Origin: Euborellia annulipes
Lineage: Eukaryota > Arthropoda > Insecta > Dermaptera > Anisolabididae
Length of the DNA stretch: 64,000 bases
Reading direction: 5' to 3'
Assembly: GCA_023213315.1 (NCBI GenBank)
Contig: JAKCPI010007950.1
Location: 1-64,000, forward strand
This document shows positions 11,823 to 21,979 of this stretch, one piece after another. Below the pieces are notes generated by a model. It did no database searches, was not told where the DNA came from, and was given only the letters and a program-made list of their open reading frames with translations. Position 1 is the stretch's first letter, and each line of letters starts with the position of its first letter. Made by a program: the position numbers and the translations under genes.

Positions 11823-12056
11823 TGTAATAAAAACAATAAAAAGGAACAAGAAGGAAGGGACAAGGGAGTCGTTCAGGCTATAAAGCAAAGCTATAATTCT
11901 TATCTTCTTTTCGATGTTCATATGAAAAGAGCCCATAAAATTGGAGTTTTACAAAAAAAAAGAGGTCCTAACCTGTCAGAAAAAATTTTGACAGTCGTAA
12001 ATATTGGATTAATATTAAGACCTCGTGACATGATAGAATTTGATACAATATTTTAA
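11823..12056 (+). pseudogene. Unidentified 77-codon coding-like frame
   Basis: Open for 77 codons to a TAA at 12,054-12,056, with no start codon at its left edge. The C-terminal two thirds has balanced amino-acid use unlike the surrounding Lys/Asn/Phe-rich chance frames (SYLLFDVHMKRAHKIGVLQ and LTVVNIGLILRPRDMIEF). A lysine-rich segment in another frame lies just upstream (about 11,690-11,820). I do not recognise the protein. Together they may be exon or frameshift pieces of a decayed transposon or cellular gene. Confidence 0.3.
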
Positions 12057-12339
12057 TTTTTTTTCTCTAGACCAATTTATATACCAAGAAAAAAACGTGA
12101 ACTAGTCAAAGAATGGAACTGAAAATGATCTAAAAAGTAGATATGCAAATAGTTGTAGTTAGTAAAAAAAAATCATGCACTAACGGGCTCAAGAGGGAGA
12201 TAAGCTCCCCTCCCCCGTCATTTGGACAGAAAAAAAATTAATATAATGATTTGAGAGATACAAAAGTTCTTTATTAATTCTAATTTGAATTCGGAACTAA
12301 AATATAATAAATTATTATTACCACCCTTAGGGATAGCGG

Positions 12340-12426
12340 ATGGTAGCCAGGAAAAATAAAATCAATTTCTATCAGATACGATTGTCGACGTTTCGGACGC
12401 CAGTCGCGTCCTTCCTCAGGACTTAT
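12340..12426 (-). mobile_element. Small hammerhead-bearing element
   Basis: Carries GGTAGCCAGGA at its left side, the same CTGGCTGCC-type tag found about 25-50 nt beyond the ribozyme in the copies at 15,765, 21,931, 22,920 and 25,441. No coding sequence. The ribozyme itself is at 12,384-12,424. Confidence 0.6.
12384..12424 (-). ncRNA. Small hammerhead-ribozyme motif
   Basis: Minus strand: CTGAGGA, extra A, stem II GGACGC/GCGTCC with loop GACTG, GAAA, CGTC. Stem I is only GTC/GAC. Core residues intact. Confidence 0.65.
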
Positions 12427-12579
12427 GATCAGTACATAAATAATTATAATAAAATATTAGCAAAGACAATCTCTCTACATTTTCCCTCTATATTTACAAT
12501 CAATCGTCGAACAAATACAGATGGACGTATTTTTAACGAAAATTGAAATCGTGGTTTTATATTTCAGAACATTTTTGAT

Positions 12580-12622
12580 CTGCACAAGTTTCGGCATAAT
12601 GAGCTGCCGTCTTCAGAGCCAA
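12580..12622 (-). ncRNA. Degenerate hammerhead motif
   Basis: CTGAAGA and GAAA bracket a GGCA/TGCC stem, but the CGTC cleavage segment is changed to CTTG. Probably inactive. Confidence 0.4.
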
Positions 12623-13088
12623 TTCAACTCTTCACTAATTATTTTTACAAAAGCAAAATTTTAACAAAAAAATACGTTAATAATAAAAGAATTTATTAGT
12701 TTTGGCATTTCTATTAAAATAATAACTGCACAATATTAAGGAATTGATTGAGAAATTGGTATTGAAATTAATGATTTTCACCTTGAAAATTGGCATAAGG
12801 AGATTTAAGGTTTTTAATGTTTTTTTTTTGATTGCTCATCTCAGAAACAGAATGACGTTGTTCAAGATGCATGCTGAAAAAAAAGAACCCTAAAAGCTAG
12901 CAACATCCTATACGAACTCCTAACATCTTGAACATTAACTCACTCTGTCCTGAAACAACCAAGGCCCAGAACTCAGCACTGAATGACAGAGCTCCGGAGA
13001 AAGAGACAAACACTCTTTCTCTCAAATGCGCGAAAGAGGGAAACATACAATAGAGGAATACTCCTAGTCCCTTGGACATTGGTCAAAG

Positions 13089-13177
13089 GTGAATTGAATC
13101 CTCTCCTGGGAGCCCTGCCTAACTAAAGGGGAAGGAGAACAACAACACCCTATGCCAGTATAGAGGATTCAATTCAC
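13089..13177. repeat. 16-bp perfect inverted repeat
   Basis: GTGAATTGAATCCTCT at 13,089-13,104 faces its exact complement at 13,162-13,177. It lies in a GC-richer stretch (12,895-13,230) with no recognised gene. Confidence 0.7.
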
Positions 13178-13229
13178 AATTGAACAACGTCCAAGAACTC
13201 CGACACAGAAGGCCTAAACCCCCATATAA

Positions 13230-13911
13230 ATAAATCAATTCGTAAGCGTAGAGATTTTCTAATTATGTTTAGCGGCCTCTATATAGAACCTATGTATTTC
13301 TAAATAAATTTAATCTAATAAGATTTGCGTGTATTCTTAAATATTAACATTCAATTAGTCCCCTTATATATTTATTATGTGTTAGTAATCCCATACACGC
13401 AAAACATAACTCCTAATAATCTAATAGCTAAAATAATAATGCATGCACACTTGAATTGTCTCATATGATGACGATGCTCCAATCGTCGGGCAATGAATGA
13501 GTGAGGAGAACTGTGCAGATTCAATCAACATTCACCCATCCATTACCTTAAGGAAACAACCAACCTAAAAAAAGGGGCTCTGAAATGGGAGAATTACATG
13601 TATTAATAACATCCTATCCATGCACCTATGTCAAAATATCTTAAAATATTTAGGCCGAATTGAGAAAATAAATTTTGAAAATCCTATTTCTATCTCACTC
13701 TACGCTCACGTAAATGTTCATACAGACTTTTGATGTAGCTGCTAGACTCTGCAATCAGCTGTAGAGACTGCCTTGAGACCCCTCTGCGTAGTACGTCTCA
13801 CTCCCGATGTCAAATTGGAGATCGCTCTGGATTCGTGATGTCGATTCTCGAAGGCAATTAAATGGCTTCTAAAATACAAAGAAAAAAAAAATATAAATTA
13901 ATTTTTATTTA
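13230..13911. other. No gene seen
   Basis: AT-rich, with a GC-richer patch at 13,735-13,870 (GCAATCAGCTGTAGAGACTG and onward) that has no long frame and no recognised family. Confidence 0.4.
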
Positions 13912-14064
13912 ATACGAATCCTTCTTCAGGGACTTATATACAAAGGCCCATGTTATAATATATCAAAAAATAATTAATATTTTAAAGCTGATTTGATATT
14001 TGTACGGGTGCCTTTGTATATAAGGTCCTGAAGAAGGAGTCGTGTTGATTCCCTAAACGTTGAC
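13912..14064. mobile_element. Foldback with paired hammerhead halves
   Basis: ATACGAATCCTTCTTCAGG at the left faces CCTGAAGAAGGAGTCGTGT at the right, and the repeat continues through the TATATACAAAGG block. The right half has CTGAAGA at 14,028-14,034 and stem II GGAGTC/GATTCC, but GAAA is altered to CTAAA, so the ribozyme is probably dead. Confidence 0.6.
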
Positions 14065-14344
14065 ACAGTGAAATGTTATATTTATCACGAATGTGTAAAA
14101 ATAGAAAAACAAAGCTCGAACGAGATTCGAAGATTCGAATACTAAAAAAAAAAGTCGAATGTGATTTGTATAGCCGACTAAAAAAAAAAAGAAACTCGAA
14201 CGAAAAAAGGCGCCCGAGTTCGTACCTTCCCCCTCCCCCCCCGCCCTCAAAGGCTAGTTACGCCGCTGATTCTGCAGTCGTTCTGTTAAAAAAATAAAAA
14301 TAACCTAGTTTAGTTTTTTTTTAAATAATAAAATTCATAATCAA

Positions 14345-14460
14345 GTATTCAATCTCTACGTATAATTCGCTGTCTGTCTGTCCGTCACGCTCTGTTAGGT
14401 CAATTTTTCCTAATTTTGGAAAGAAATTTTACATGCTTAAAGGGGATCTCCTAGGGTTAA
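14345..14460 (+). repeat. Family O fragment (Helitron-like leader)
   Basis: TATAATTCGCTGTCTGTCTG then TCCGTCACGCTCTGTTAGG matches 17,752-17,960 and, inverted, 59,560-59,775. The TCT..TATATAAT..GTCTGTC start resembles non-autonomous Helitron leaders. No matching 3' hairpin end is seen. Confidence 0.5.
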
Positions 14461-14512
14461 TGACGTTTGCACAGGCTAAGACGGGCAACGCGACTAGTAA
14501 GTTGTTCATTAA

Positions 14513-15192
14513 AGGTGCGATCACACCGGGACCTGACTTGTGTTTACTGACTGGAGTTCTAACCGAATCCGAATTGAGGGGGGGTCACACACTAAAACTT
14601 GACTGGAGTGACGTAATCTTACTTCTCTGATATTTGGTATATAAGTATGTCGAAGGATAAACAATGCTTTTTACTTGAATGATACTATATTCCTTCTCAG
14701 CAATTTATTTCTAAATAAACTTAATAAAACTAATTATCGTTATATCAAGAAATATTTTTACTAAATTTTAAGTAAAAATATTTCTTAATTGACTATTTAA
14801 AAAATAATATCTTATTAATTTAAAAAAATTTGTTATCTATTTGTTTTGACTTAACATATTTTCCTGCAATTTTTAATAAAAAATAGAAGTTATCTCAAAA
14901 TTATTATTTATTTGTATTATTATTACTTAAATAAAGCCCTATATTGCCAAAAATGTCTTTATTAAGGAACCGATCAAACAGCTGATTGAAAAAGTCGGCC
15001 ATGTTGGCTTCTCAGCCAGCCGGAGTCAGGTCCCGATCCAACAAAATTGGTTAGCCACCAGAGTCCGTATCGTGACGTAGCTCCGCTCAACTCCGTTTCG
15101 GCAGCAGTGTGTGCACCTCCATAGGAATACATTGGTTGGGTCCGCCACCGGACTCAACTCAAGTCAAGTCAGGTTCCGGTGTGATCGCACCT
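14513..15192. mobile_element. Harbinger/ISL2EU-like non-autonomous element
   Basis: 680 bp. The ends AGGTGCGATCACACCGGGAC and its inverted partner (..TTCCGGTGTGATCGCACCT) form about 28-bp TIRs that continue into CTGACTTG. TAA flanks both sides (14,510-14,512 and 15,193-15,195), the 3-bp TWA duplication typical of PIF/Harbinger and relatives. The interior is AT-rich without a transposase frame. A second piece of its interior (GCTGATTGAAAAAGTCGGCC) appears at 54,299-54,318. Confidence 0.75.
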
Positions 15193-15439
15193 TAATAGTA
15201 AGAGTGTGTTTAAGTGGTAGGCCTAATATGTCATTGTCTGAAAAGAATATACTGTAGAAACAGTACGAACACTAGTTGAAATAAAATAAATCTTTAAATA
15301 TTTTTCTTTCTTAAATATTGCTAGCCCAAGTCCAACAAATCATCGCTAATCAACCCTTTAGTAAATAAAATAATTCTCAATGTTTTTGAACCTTGTTATG
15401 CAATAGTGTGTCAAGCGCCAAAAATATTAAAAATTATAT

Positions 15440-15921
15440 TTGGTGACGTTTCAAATGCTAAGTCGTACATCCTCATGAGCAACAAAATTGTCCTTAAAAT
15501 TTTACAAGTTAATGGTACTTCAAGAATAAATTCCATGTTTATACATGTATTCGTTACAATGTACAAGCAAAGAAAAATCTATTGCAAATCGTTTTTACAA
15601 GGCACGACATTCTAATAGCAAAACATTTTGCTATTTGAATTTCGTGCCTGTAATAAACGCTTTGCAATAGTTTTTCTTTGCTGTAAATACTAACGAATAC
15701 ATGTATAAATATGGAATTTATTCTTAAGTACCGATCAACTTGTAGCGAAATCTTTGACAATTTTGCTTGCTCCTGAGGATGGGTGCGACTTGCACTGCCG
15801 AAGCGTCGGCAACGGGAAATATAGATTTTTATTATTTATCCTGGCTGCTGTTCCTGAGAAGGCTCCGTTCCTGTTTCTAATTTGAATATCAACAGCCATT
15901 CAACTCAAGAAATTTTAATAA
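15440..15921. mobile_element. Hammerhead-bearing foldback element
   Basis: Two arms of about 170 bp face each other around 15,620, sharing TTATACATGTATTCGTTA-type and GCACGACATTC/GAATTTCGTGC blocks. The right arm carries a hammerhead motif at 15,765-15,815 and continues through CCTGGCTGCTG to AGCCATTCAACTCAAGAAAT near 15,920. A related single arm, in reverse, is at 22,800-23,130. Confidence 0.7.
15765..15815 (+). ncRNA. Degenerate hammerhead motif
   Basis: CTGAGGA and stem II GGGTGC are present, but the expected GCACCC is GCACTGCC and GAAA is GAAG. Probably inactive. Confidence 0.45.
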
Positions 15922-16048
15922 ATATAACGTTATTTTAAAGAAAAAAAAAATATTCAGGCTAATTAATGATTTCAGAGAAAGAGAGACAGAGAAATAAGAG
16001 AATGTTTTTCTTTTTTTAATAATAAATTTTGATCCTTTCGCACTTATA

Positions 16049-16500
16049 AAAAAAAATCTGGTGTGACTGGTCGAACAGCACACAACTTTTTCTTACTTTT
16101 GAAAATCAAAAGTTGTGTTCTGTGCTTGTCACACCAGTTTTTCTTTGTATTGAGAAATATCCGATATATTAAAATTTAAGACGTAAAATTTATAAACATG
16201 AGAAAATATTTATATTTTGTTACCAAGGCCTATCTTTCCTATGAAGTACTAGAGTAAAGTGTGCTACAAACAATTTTGAGAGCAAAATGAGAATATACAT
16301 TATTTGAAAGAGCATGTTAAAAATAATTGATTTTTGAATTTTAATCAAAATCGTTAGAGCGAATTTTGAGAAAATCGAAAAAAAAAACTGAAAAAAGTAC
16401 ATCAGTAAAGTACTAGTACATGTTGGCCGATTTTGATTAAAAACTTTGTGTCACGTCCCAGAGGGGTATCTAATTAAAATATAAAATTAAAAATCAAACT
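16049..16500 (+). repeat. Family A copy
   Basis: Full 5' hairpin at 16,049-16,143 (TCTGGTGTGACTGGTCG .. GTCACACCAG), then the body through AGTAAAGTACTAGTAC. The 3' third is replaced by other AT-rich sequence. Confidence 0.8.
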
Positions 16501-16689
16501 TCTCCCGTTCTTGAGAACCTATCAATATTAATATTTGAAAATTTATAAATTTTTTAACATAAGTAAAAAATTTCAATAAATCGATTTATTTCAAACTTTT
16601 GATTGATCATCTCCCAACTCGGCATGATAATTTTTTAAATTGTATTAATATTACCGTAATATTGATTGACTGAAAATATATTTTAATTT

Positions 16690-16830
16690 GTTCAAATAGA
16701 AATGGAAAATTTTATTAAAATTATTAGGTGTGTCAAAGGTTAAAGGTTTGCATCCCATCCCAGGCGAGAAATCTATTTCAATTGAATTGGAATAAATAAG
16801 GACGGGGTCTAAATGGTCTCAGATGCCGAA
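16690..16830. repeat. Direct repeat shared with 17,830-17,960
   Basis: AAAGGTTTGCATCCCATCCC and GGCGAGAAATCTATTTCAAT recur about 1.1 kb downstream in the same orientation, there following the family O leader. This is probably a truncated copy of the same element. Confidence 0.6.
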
Positions 16831-17269
16831 AAACCTTAAACAATATTAAAAAAAATATATATATATTAGGTTGATATTTTTAATTTTTCCACCTAATATT
16901 TATGTTAAGTTGTCGATTTTAAATTTAATCTTCTCAAAATTAGAGAAAAAAAAATTATAAAATGAAAAATTTACCAGAAAATTTAAAGGAATGAGTAGAG
17001 TAGCAAAAAGAGGGCTCAGAAGCAAAGAATCTGTCTCAGAACATCCCGAGGTAAGAGACATCAGTGAAAAGGAAAGAGAGCACTTGGTGGGGAAAACGAA
17101 AACAGAAATTTAGATAAAACTCGGCATATGTATAAACTCACTTTTCGTTAATAATCGAGTTCACTTGAATCAAATTCCTCACAAAAGGTGGGTGGGTTAT
17201 AAAAAAATTAATGTCAAATGTTAGGCATACATTTGTATTCGAAGTTGGCTTGAAATGCAAATTTGGCAG

Positions 17270-17470
17270 TGCGACTTTCTAACTGAATTCTTATTGTTAA
17301 ATATCATTAAATACGGCGTTAAAATAATAAAGGCACCCCTTAGATATGACATTAATTTTTTACACTTTTGACTAAATGTTAACGTTTTGACGTTAAAGTT
17401 TTTGTCTAGAGAATAGCAATTTGAAGCAAGGAGATGTTAAAATTAACGTTTTTGCTTTGAGCTTGAGCTT
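17270..17470 (-). repeat. Family M copy, inverted
   Basis: ACGGCGTTAAAATAATAAAG and GGCACCCCTTAGATATGAC are the reverse of family M blocks, followed by CTAGAGAATAGCA. Confidence 0.55.
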
Positions 17471-17528
17471 TGAGTCCACCTGAATGTTAAGGTAAGCTTA
17501 TACATTTATATTTTTTCCTCAAACTAGG

Positions 17529-17553
17529 ACATCTTCTATAGCATAGAAGATGT
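17529..17553. repeat. Perfect 11-bp hairpin, 3-nt loop
   Basis: ACATCTTCTAT, loop AGC, then ATAGAAGATGT. Isolated and of unknown role. Confidence 0.7.
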
Positions 17554-17751
17554 TGGATAAAAGGAACCGGGTGGACCAGAAATAAGGATTAGTTCATTAG
17601 CTAGAAATAAAAGCAGGAGGAGTTAGAGATAGGAAATAATGTACCTTCCGAAGGGACCACGTGAAGGTCAGAGGCCGGTTTCGATGAATCGTTTATTGTG
17701 CAGAAGCACCTTTGATTAATCATCGGGGTCCCAACTCGGTGATAATTTTTT

Positions 17752-17960
17752 TTTTAAATAATCTATATAATAATGTCCGTCTGACTATCTGTTTGTTCTG
17801 ACGCTCTATTTAGGCTACTTCTCGTTGAAATTTTGAAATGAAAATTTTATATCTAAAACTTAATAGGTGTGCCAAAGGGTAAAGGTTTGCATTCGTTCTT
17901 ATCCCTTAGGCGAGAAATCTATTTCAATTTAATTGGATTATGATGATTTCTATGAAAAAA
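17752..17960 (+). repeat. Family O copy (Helitron-like leader)
   Basis: TCTATATAATAATGTCCGTC start, then GACGCTCTATTTAGGC and the AGGTGTGCCAAAGGGTAAAG block. The 3' end is not identified. Confidence 0.5.
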
Positions 17961-18799
17961 AAATTTAATTAAGTCAAGACAAAATAAAATTTTACAAGAA
18001 AATAAGCAGTATCAAAGATCGGTCTGTTTAATTAAAAACCAACGTGAAAGTGTAAAATGAGTGGGGCCCAATGGAAGTGGTGAAGTCATTAATTAAATTA
18101 AATTTATTGATCCTCGCAAGGTCAAAAAGTCTTAAATTAAGTTAATAACCCAGCTAGCTCATCTTGTGCTAATTTTGGCTTAGCAAATTGCCTCTTTTTA
18201 TGGAGAGAGCGCGCAACGTCACTATTTTTTCCGCCGTTTTTTTTTTTTACTTCTATTATTTTCAAACAAAACTACACGTATTATATTTCTTTTTTTTTTT
18301 TTTGTCCACCCCCAGAAACTTTATAATAAAATTATTATTAACAGTACACTCTTAGAAAGAAAATGTTTAAACCCTTTCTACATGCAATTAAATTTATTCA
18401 ACTTTAATTTAATTAGTTTATTTTATTTTTTATAATATTTAGAGGAAAACTTTTTTATTTTATTTTTTTTTTTAACTGGAGATGTTTGCTTTTTTAAATA
18501 AAAGAAATAAATTTATGCTATATTATAATTGTAATTTTTTTTTCTTCTTTTTTTTTTTTGTTATCCACTTAGTAATTGCTTGTTGTAAAAGAAAAAAGTA
18601 CATTCACATTTTTATTAAACATCTGAAGATCAAAAAGGTGACAATTTCTCTTGTGCCGGTGACAGAATGGACAAAAAATTGTTAGTTTAATATAAACAAA
18701 AGGGCTCAAATGAGGGCTGGAGTACAGTGAACCCTGGTTCTGTTTTAAGGGAGTTACCGAAAAGAATATAGATGAACTTTTAACTTACTCATCGAATAT
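17961..18799. other. AT-rich DNA, no gene seen
   Basis: Long poly-T runs and no recognised element. The frame at 18,482-18,685 is low complexity. Confidence 0.4.
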
Positions 18800-19130
18800 T
18801 TCTTTGGGCCCTCAGGCCGTGATGAAGTGCTAGACTTCTATATCGAGGGTCGCGGATTTGGATCAGTGGCGTCGGGGGACAATTTTTTTTTTCTTGGGGG
18901 GGGGGGCAAACATTTTTTTTTCTTAAAATTTACTTACATATAGGTACTCAAATTTGGCCAAAAGATATTTAATTGTTTGAATTTTGTACAGTTTATATTC
19001 TCGTAGATATATTTTGAAATGTTTTATTTTATAAAATTTTATAAAAATCACAGCCCTTGGGGGGAGGCAAACGCCGACGGCAGTCCGATGATTTTATTTA
19101 AGCCATTTGGATACCAAATTTAAAATAATA
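18800..19130 (+). mobile_element. tRNA-derived SINE, split by an insertion
   Basis: The head (18,800-18,863) has the tRNA-like order seen at 29,530-29,592: a degenerate A-box region, CTTCTATA.CGA, GTCGCGG, then a weak B box (GATTTGGATC). The body resumes at 19,073 with GGCAGTCCGATGATTTTATT then TAAGCCATTTGGATACC. A hAT-like element at 18,864-19,072 separates them. Confidence 0.6.
18864..19072. mobile_element. hAT-like MITE inside a SINE
   Basis: Left end CAGTGGCGTCGGGGG. The right end is decayed (GGCAAACGCC). The interior has G-runs like family H2. The two SINE halves join cleanly when it is removed. Confidence 0.5.
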
Positions 19131-19515
19131 CCTTCAAATACAAGCACAGTTAAGGTGATTTGAGACTTAAAATTGATAGTTTAAAATAAATGTAAACATA
19201 TATTAATATTAATAAGGTAAATTATTTAGTATTATCATCATCATCTTCGCCTGATTATTCCCGCGGTGTAGGGTCGGCGGAATTTGTCATTTATGGGTTT
19301 TTGCGATCGGGAATAAATAGAAGAGGCCGGCCCGTCGCACGGTCTAACACCTGTTAAAAATTTAGAAGGGAAGAGACTGACATGCAAAGAACAGAAGTAC
19401 TGCCAGTCCCAGCTCGTAGCTCCACGTACCCACAAGATGTGGGCCCCTGAGCTTAAACCAAAAATATTTGAATTAATGAAAAGAATAGAATAAATAGATA
19501 TAAATATAATATAGA
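19131..19515. other. GC-richer island, identity unknown
   Basis: 19,241-19,435 is much GC-richer than its surroundings (CCCGCGGTGTAGGGTCGGCG). It reads open for 64 codons on the minus strand with no motif that I recognise. A fragment of a conserved repeat is more likely than a host exon. Confidence 0.35.
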
Positions 19516-19523
19516 TTGTGTCC

Positions 19524-19765
19524 CAAGGGCGGATACAGGGGGGGGTAAAGGGGTAATTACCCCCCCCCTCGAGATTTGAAAAAAATGCTTTTTTTTTGAA
19601 AAAAAAATTTATTTTTAAGGTAAAATTTTAAAAATTTGATTTGTATTTATATTCTGTCAAACAAGTACAGAATGCGCCTTAATTAAGAAAAAATAGTGTG
19701 CTGTGCGACGAGTCACACCAGATTACCCCCCCCCCCCCCGAGAAACACCTCTGGATCCGCCCTTG
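19524..19765 (-). mobile_element. hAT MITE family H2, complete
   Basis: 242 bp. The TIRs are CAAGGGCGGATACAGG and, at the right, CTGGATCCGCCCTTG. The flanks TTGTGTCC at 19,516-19,523 and 19,766-19,773 are identical, the 8-bp duplication expected of hAT transposition. The interior includes GGTAATTACCCCC, AAACAAGTACAGAATGC and a piece of the family A hairpin (GTGCTGTGCGACGAGTCACA). Confidence 0.9.
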
Positions 19766-19892
19766 TTGTGTCCTCATAATATTAGTTAGTTTATGCTACT
19801 GTAACCTGAACTTTTGGGAATTAAGTGGCAACATAAGATTATCTTCTTCTCAATTCGTTAGTATAAGGGTATTTTATGGCTGGTGGAATTTG

Positions 19893-20152
19893 TATCAGGA
19901 ATGAAAGCTGGAAGAAAACGCAGCCAAAATTTTTTCTTTAAAATAGAATATATTTCAACAGCTGAAGTTTCGGCTTTGGTCAAGTCAATTTTTTAAAAAT
20001 GATTGTTAAGCCATATTTGTAAAAGGAAATGTTTCGTTTCGTTGTTTATAGCTCCGAGGATGGCTTTGACCAAAGCCGATACGTCAGCTGTTGAAATATA
20101 TTTTTAAAGAAAAAATTTTGGCTGCGTTTTCTTCCAACTTTCATTCCTGATA
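19893..20152. mobile_element. Foldback element with hammerhead motif
   Basis: Arms of about 85-90 bp: TATCAGGAATGAAAG..GGAAGAAAACGCAGCC on the left faces the same sequence inverted on the right, continuing through ATATTTCAACAGCTGA and TCGGCTTTGGTCAA. The right arm holds a near-complete hammerhead fold at 20,048-20,091; the left holds only the 3' half. Confidence 0.8.
20048..20091 (+). ncRNA. Mutated hammerhead motif
   Basis: Stem I ATAGCT/AGCTGT with one wobble, core CCGAGGA (expected CTGAGGA), stem II GGCTTT/AAAGCC with loop GACC, GATA (expected GAAA), CGTC. Stems intact, two core substitutions, so probably inactive. Confidence 0.55.
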
Positions 20153-20537
20153 AGATTATCAATTTTGAGGTGATTCAAATACAAAACAATCAACTCTTTT
20201 TGCCTTCCTGAGCCAACGATGATGGGTAGACCATGGAGCCCGAGTAAAATGTTATTTCCCATTATTTGGCTCTCTTTAAATGAAATGCTTTCATTAATGA
20301 TATGGAAATTAATTATCCTCTCTTTTATAATCATCATCATCATCATTAAATATACAAATTAACTTTTTAAAAGATTTCAATTAGTAACATATATAATTGA
20401 AAAAAGTGTTATATTCGGGGCTAATTATCCTCTATAATTAATCCAATATAATAATATTTAATTATTTCTATTGCAAAGAGATATTTTTAAACGGATTAAA
20501 AACTTAAAACTAGTTCTGGTAAATAGATATATTGTGT
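20153..20537. other. No gene seen
   Basis: AT-rich with a short (ATC)n tract at 20,329-20,345. Confidence 0.4.
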
Positions 20538-20870
20538 TCATAGCAATGAAGACTTTTTCAGGTGATTGTGGATGACAATGACGTCTCTAAACGACCCTTG
20601 AAAATATCTACAATTCGAATTGAAGTTACAGATGATTGGTGGAGGTCGTGTTTTCGGCTTGGTGGCCACCAGTGGATGTCTCAGAGATATGGATTTGCCT
20701 TTGACATCTAGGAAGGGCGGATTATGTATTTGGGTTGAGTTCAAGGCCACAATACGCCATTTCCCAAGTCGAAGTGTTAGGCAAACAAGGCTCGGAGATA
20801 TCCAATAACACTTCACCTTGAGGGGTAGGCAGATTGCGGCTTCGTCAAACCAAACTGAACACATTATGCT
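20538..20870. other. GC-richer coding-like patch, strand uncertain
   Basis: This 330-bp patch is clearly GC-richer than its surroundings and is open for 108 codons on the minus strand and 62 on the plus strand. On the plus strand, a possible acceptor CTTTTTCAG at about 20,552-20,560 is followed by an open frame reading VIVDDNDVSKRPLK and STIRIEVTD. That is loosely like the end of a cadherin-type repeat, but it runs to a stop within about 50 codons. I cannot name a protein. It may be an isolated or decayed exon. Confidence 0.3.
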
Positions 20871-21702
20871 ATTCTTGACACCTATACTTCTCTTATTCTA
20901 TCTTAATTTTTTTTTTCAGGTTTTAATCACCTTTATTCATTCATTTCGTAAATAGACACAAAATCCTTTTAATTTGGAATCCTTGTTTATTTTGTTTACA
21001 AAAGCCTCGAATTTGGAAGAAAAAAATATGGAATATGAGCCTATCAAAATTTGGAAGCTTCTGAGGTGCGTTAAAAGATGTCACTGTTCTGTTCTTAGAG
21101 AAATTTTTACGATTATCTCCGGATTCTAATTTTGGCACTTACCCCCTTTGGTACTTCCACGCTTCATTTGTGAAAATTGAAAAAAATATCCAAATTCATC
21201 ACTTTAATTCTGTATGCAAAATATATATATTATATACTGTAGTCAATATATATAGCATGAATAAATAATCTAGTTAGCAGAGGGTAGGGGGAATAAAAAC
21301 AAAAAAGAAATTTTAACTACCTTAGTTATTTAATTATTTATTTATAGATAGATCCAAATTTAATCTGATAATTTTTTATTTTTTTCCTCATCAAATTGTT
21401 TTCAACTTTTATAACAACAAAAAGGGATAGAAAAAATATAAATAAATAAAATTGTCATTGGAAAGTTTTAATTCTATTTTCTCCATTTGAAATCTCTTAT
21501 TTCCGCAATATCTAACAGCATAATAGAAATTTCCTGTTTGTTTTCTTATTTTCTTTCTTTTTCTTTTTTTTTTTTTTTTGTTTAATAATTTTTTCCTGTT
21601 TGACAAGAAAGCTTTATGCTTGTTTTATTTTATTTTTTTATCATATAAGGGAAAGAAACAGAAATTTTTTTTTATAGAGATTCTAGATTCTAGATAGTTT
21701 TT

Positions 21703-21801
21703 GGGCCCGAAACGACAGCACTGGCCAAGATTGAAACACTTTAGGAAGATGTATGGCATTGAAAGACTTTCAATCTTGGCCAGTGCTGTCGTTTCGGGCC
21801 C
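21703..21801. repeat. Perfect 34-bp inverted repeat
   Basis: 21,703-21,736 (GGGCCCGAAACGACAGCAC..) is exactly complementary to 21,768-21,801, with a 31-nt spacer. The CCCGAAACG segment recalls the 3' core of the hammerhead elements nearby, but no CTGANGA is present. Confidence 0.85.
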
Positions 21802-21930
21802 ATTTGCCACAAATTAAAAATATAGCCCATGTGCCTACGGCAATTCTCATATACATCTAATGATATATGCAAATTTAATTATTTATTTTGTATGAACCAA
21901 AATTGCATCTATCTAAGCAACAACAACAGT

Positions 21931-21979
21931 TTATCGTCCTGAAGATGGGATCGACGTGATCCCGAAACGTCGACGATAA
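21931..21979 (+). ncRNA. Small hammerhead ribozyme, best copy
   Basis: Stem I TTATCGTC (21,931-21,938) pairs perfectly with GACGATAA (21,972-21,979). Core CTGAAGA is at 21,939-21,945. After one extra T, stem II GGGATC (21,947-21,952) pairs perfectly with GATCCC (21,958-21,963) around loop GACGT. Core GAAA is at 21,964-21,967 and CGTC at 21,968-21,971, with predicted cleavage after C21,971. Stem III is a single C-G, as in small hammerheads reported in Penelope-like elements that act as dimers. About 33 nt downstream is GCTGGCTGCCA, the tag shared by sibling copies. Structure is seen; activity is inferred. Confidence 0.85.
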
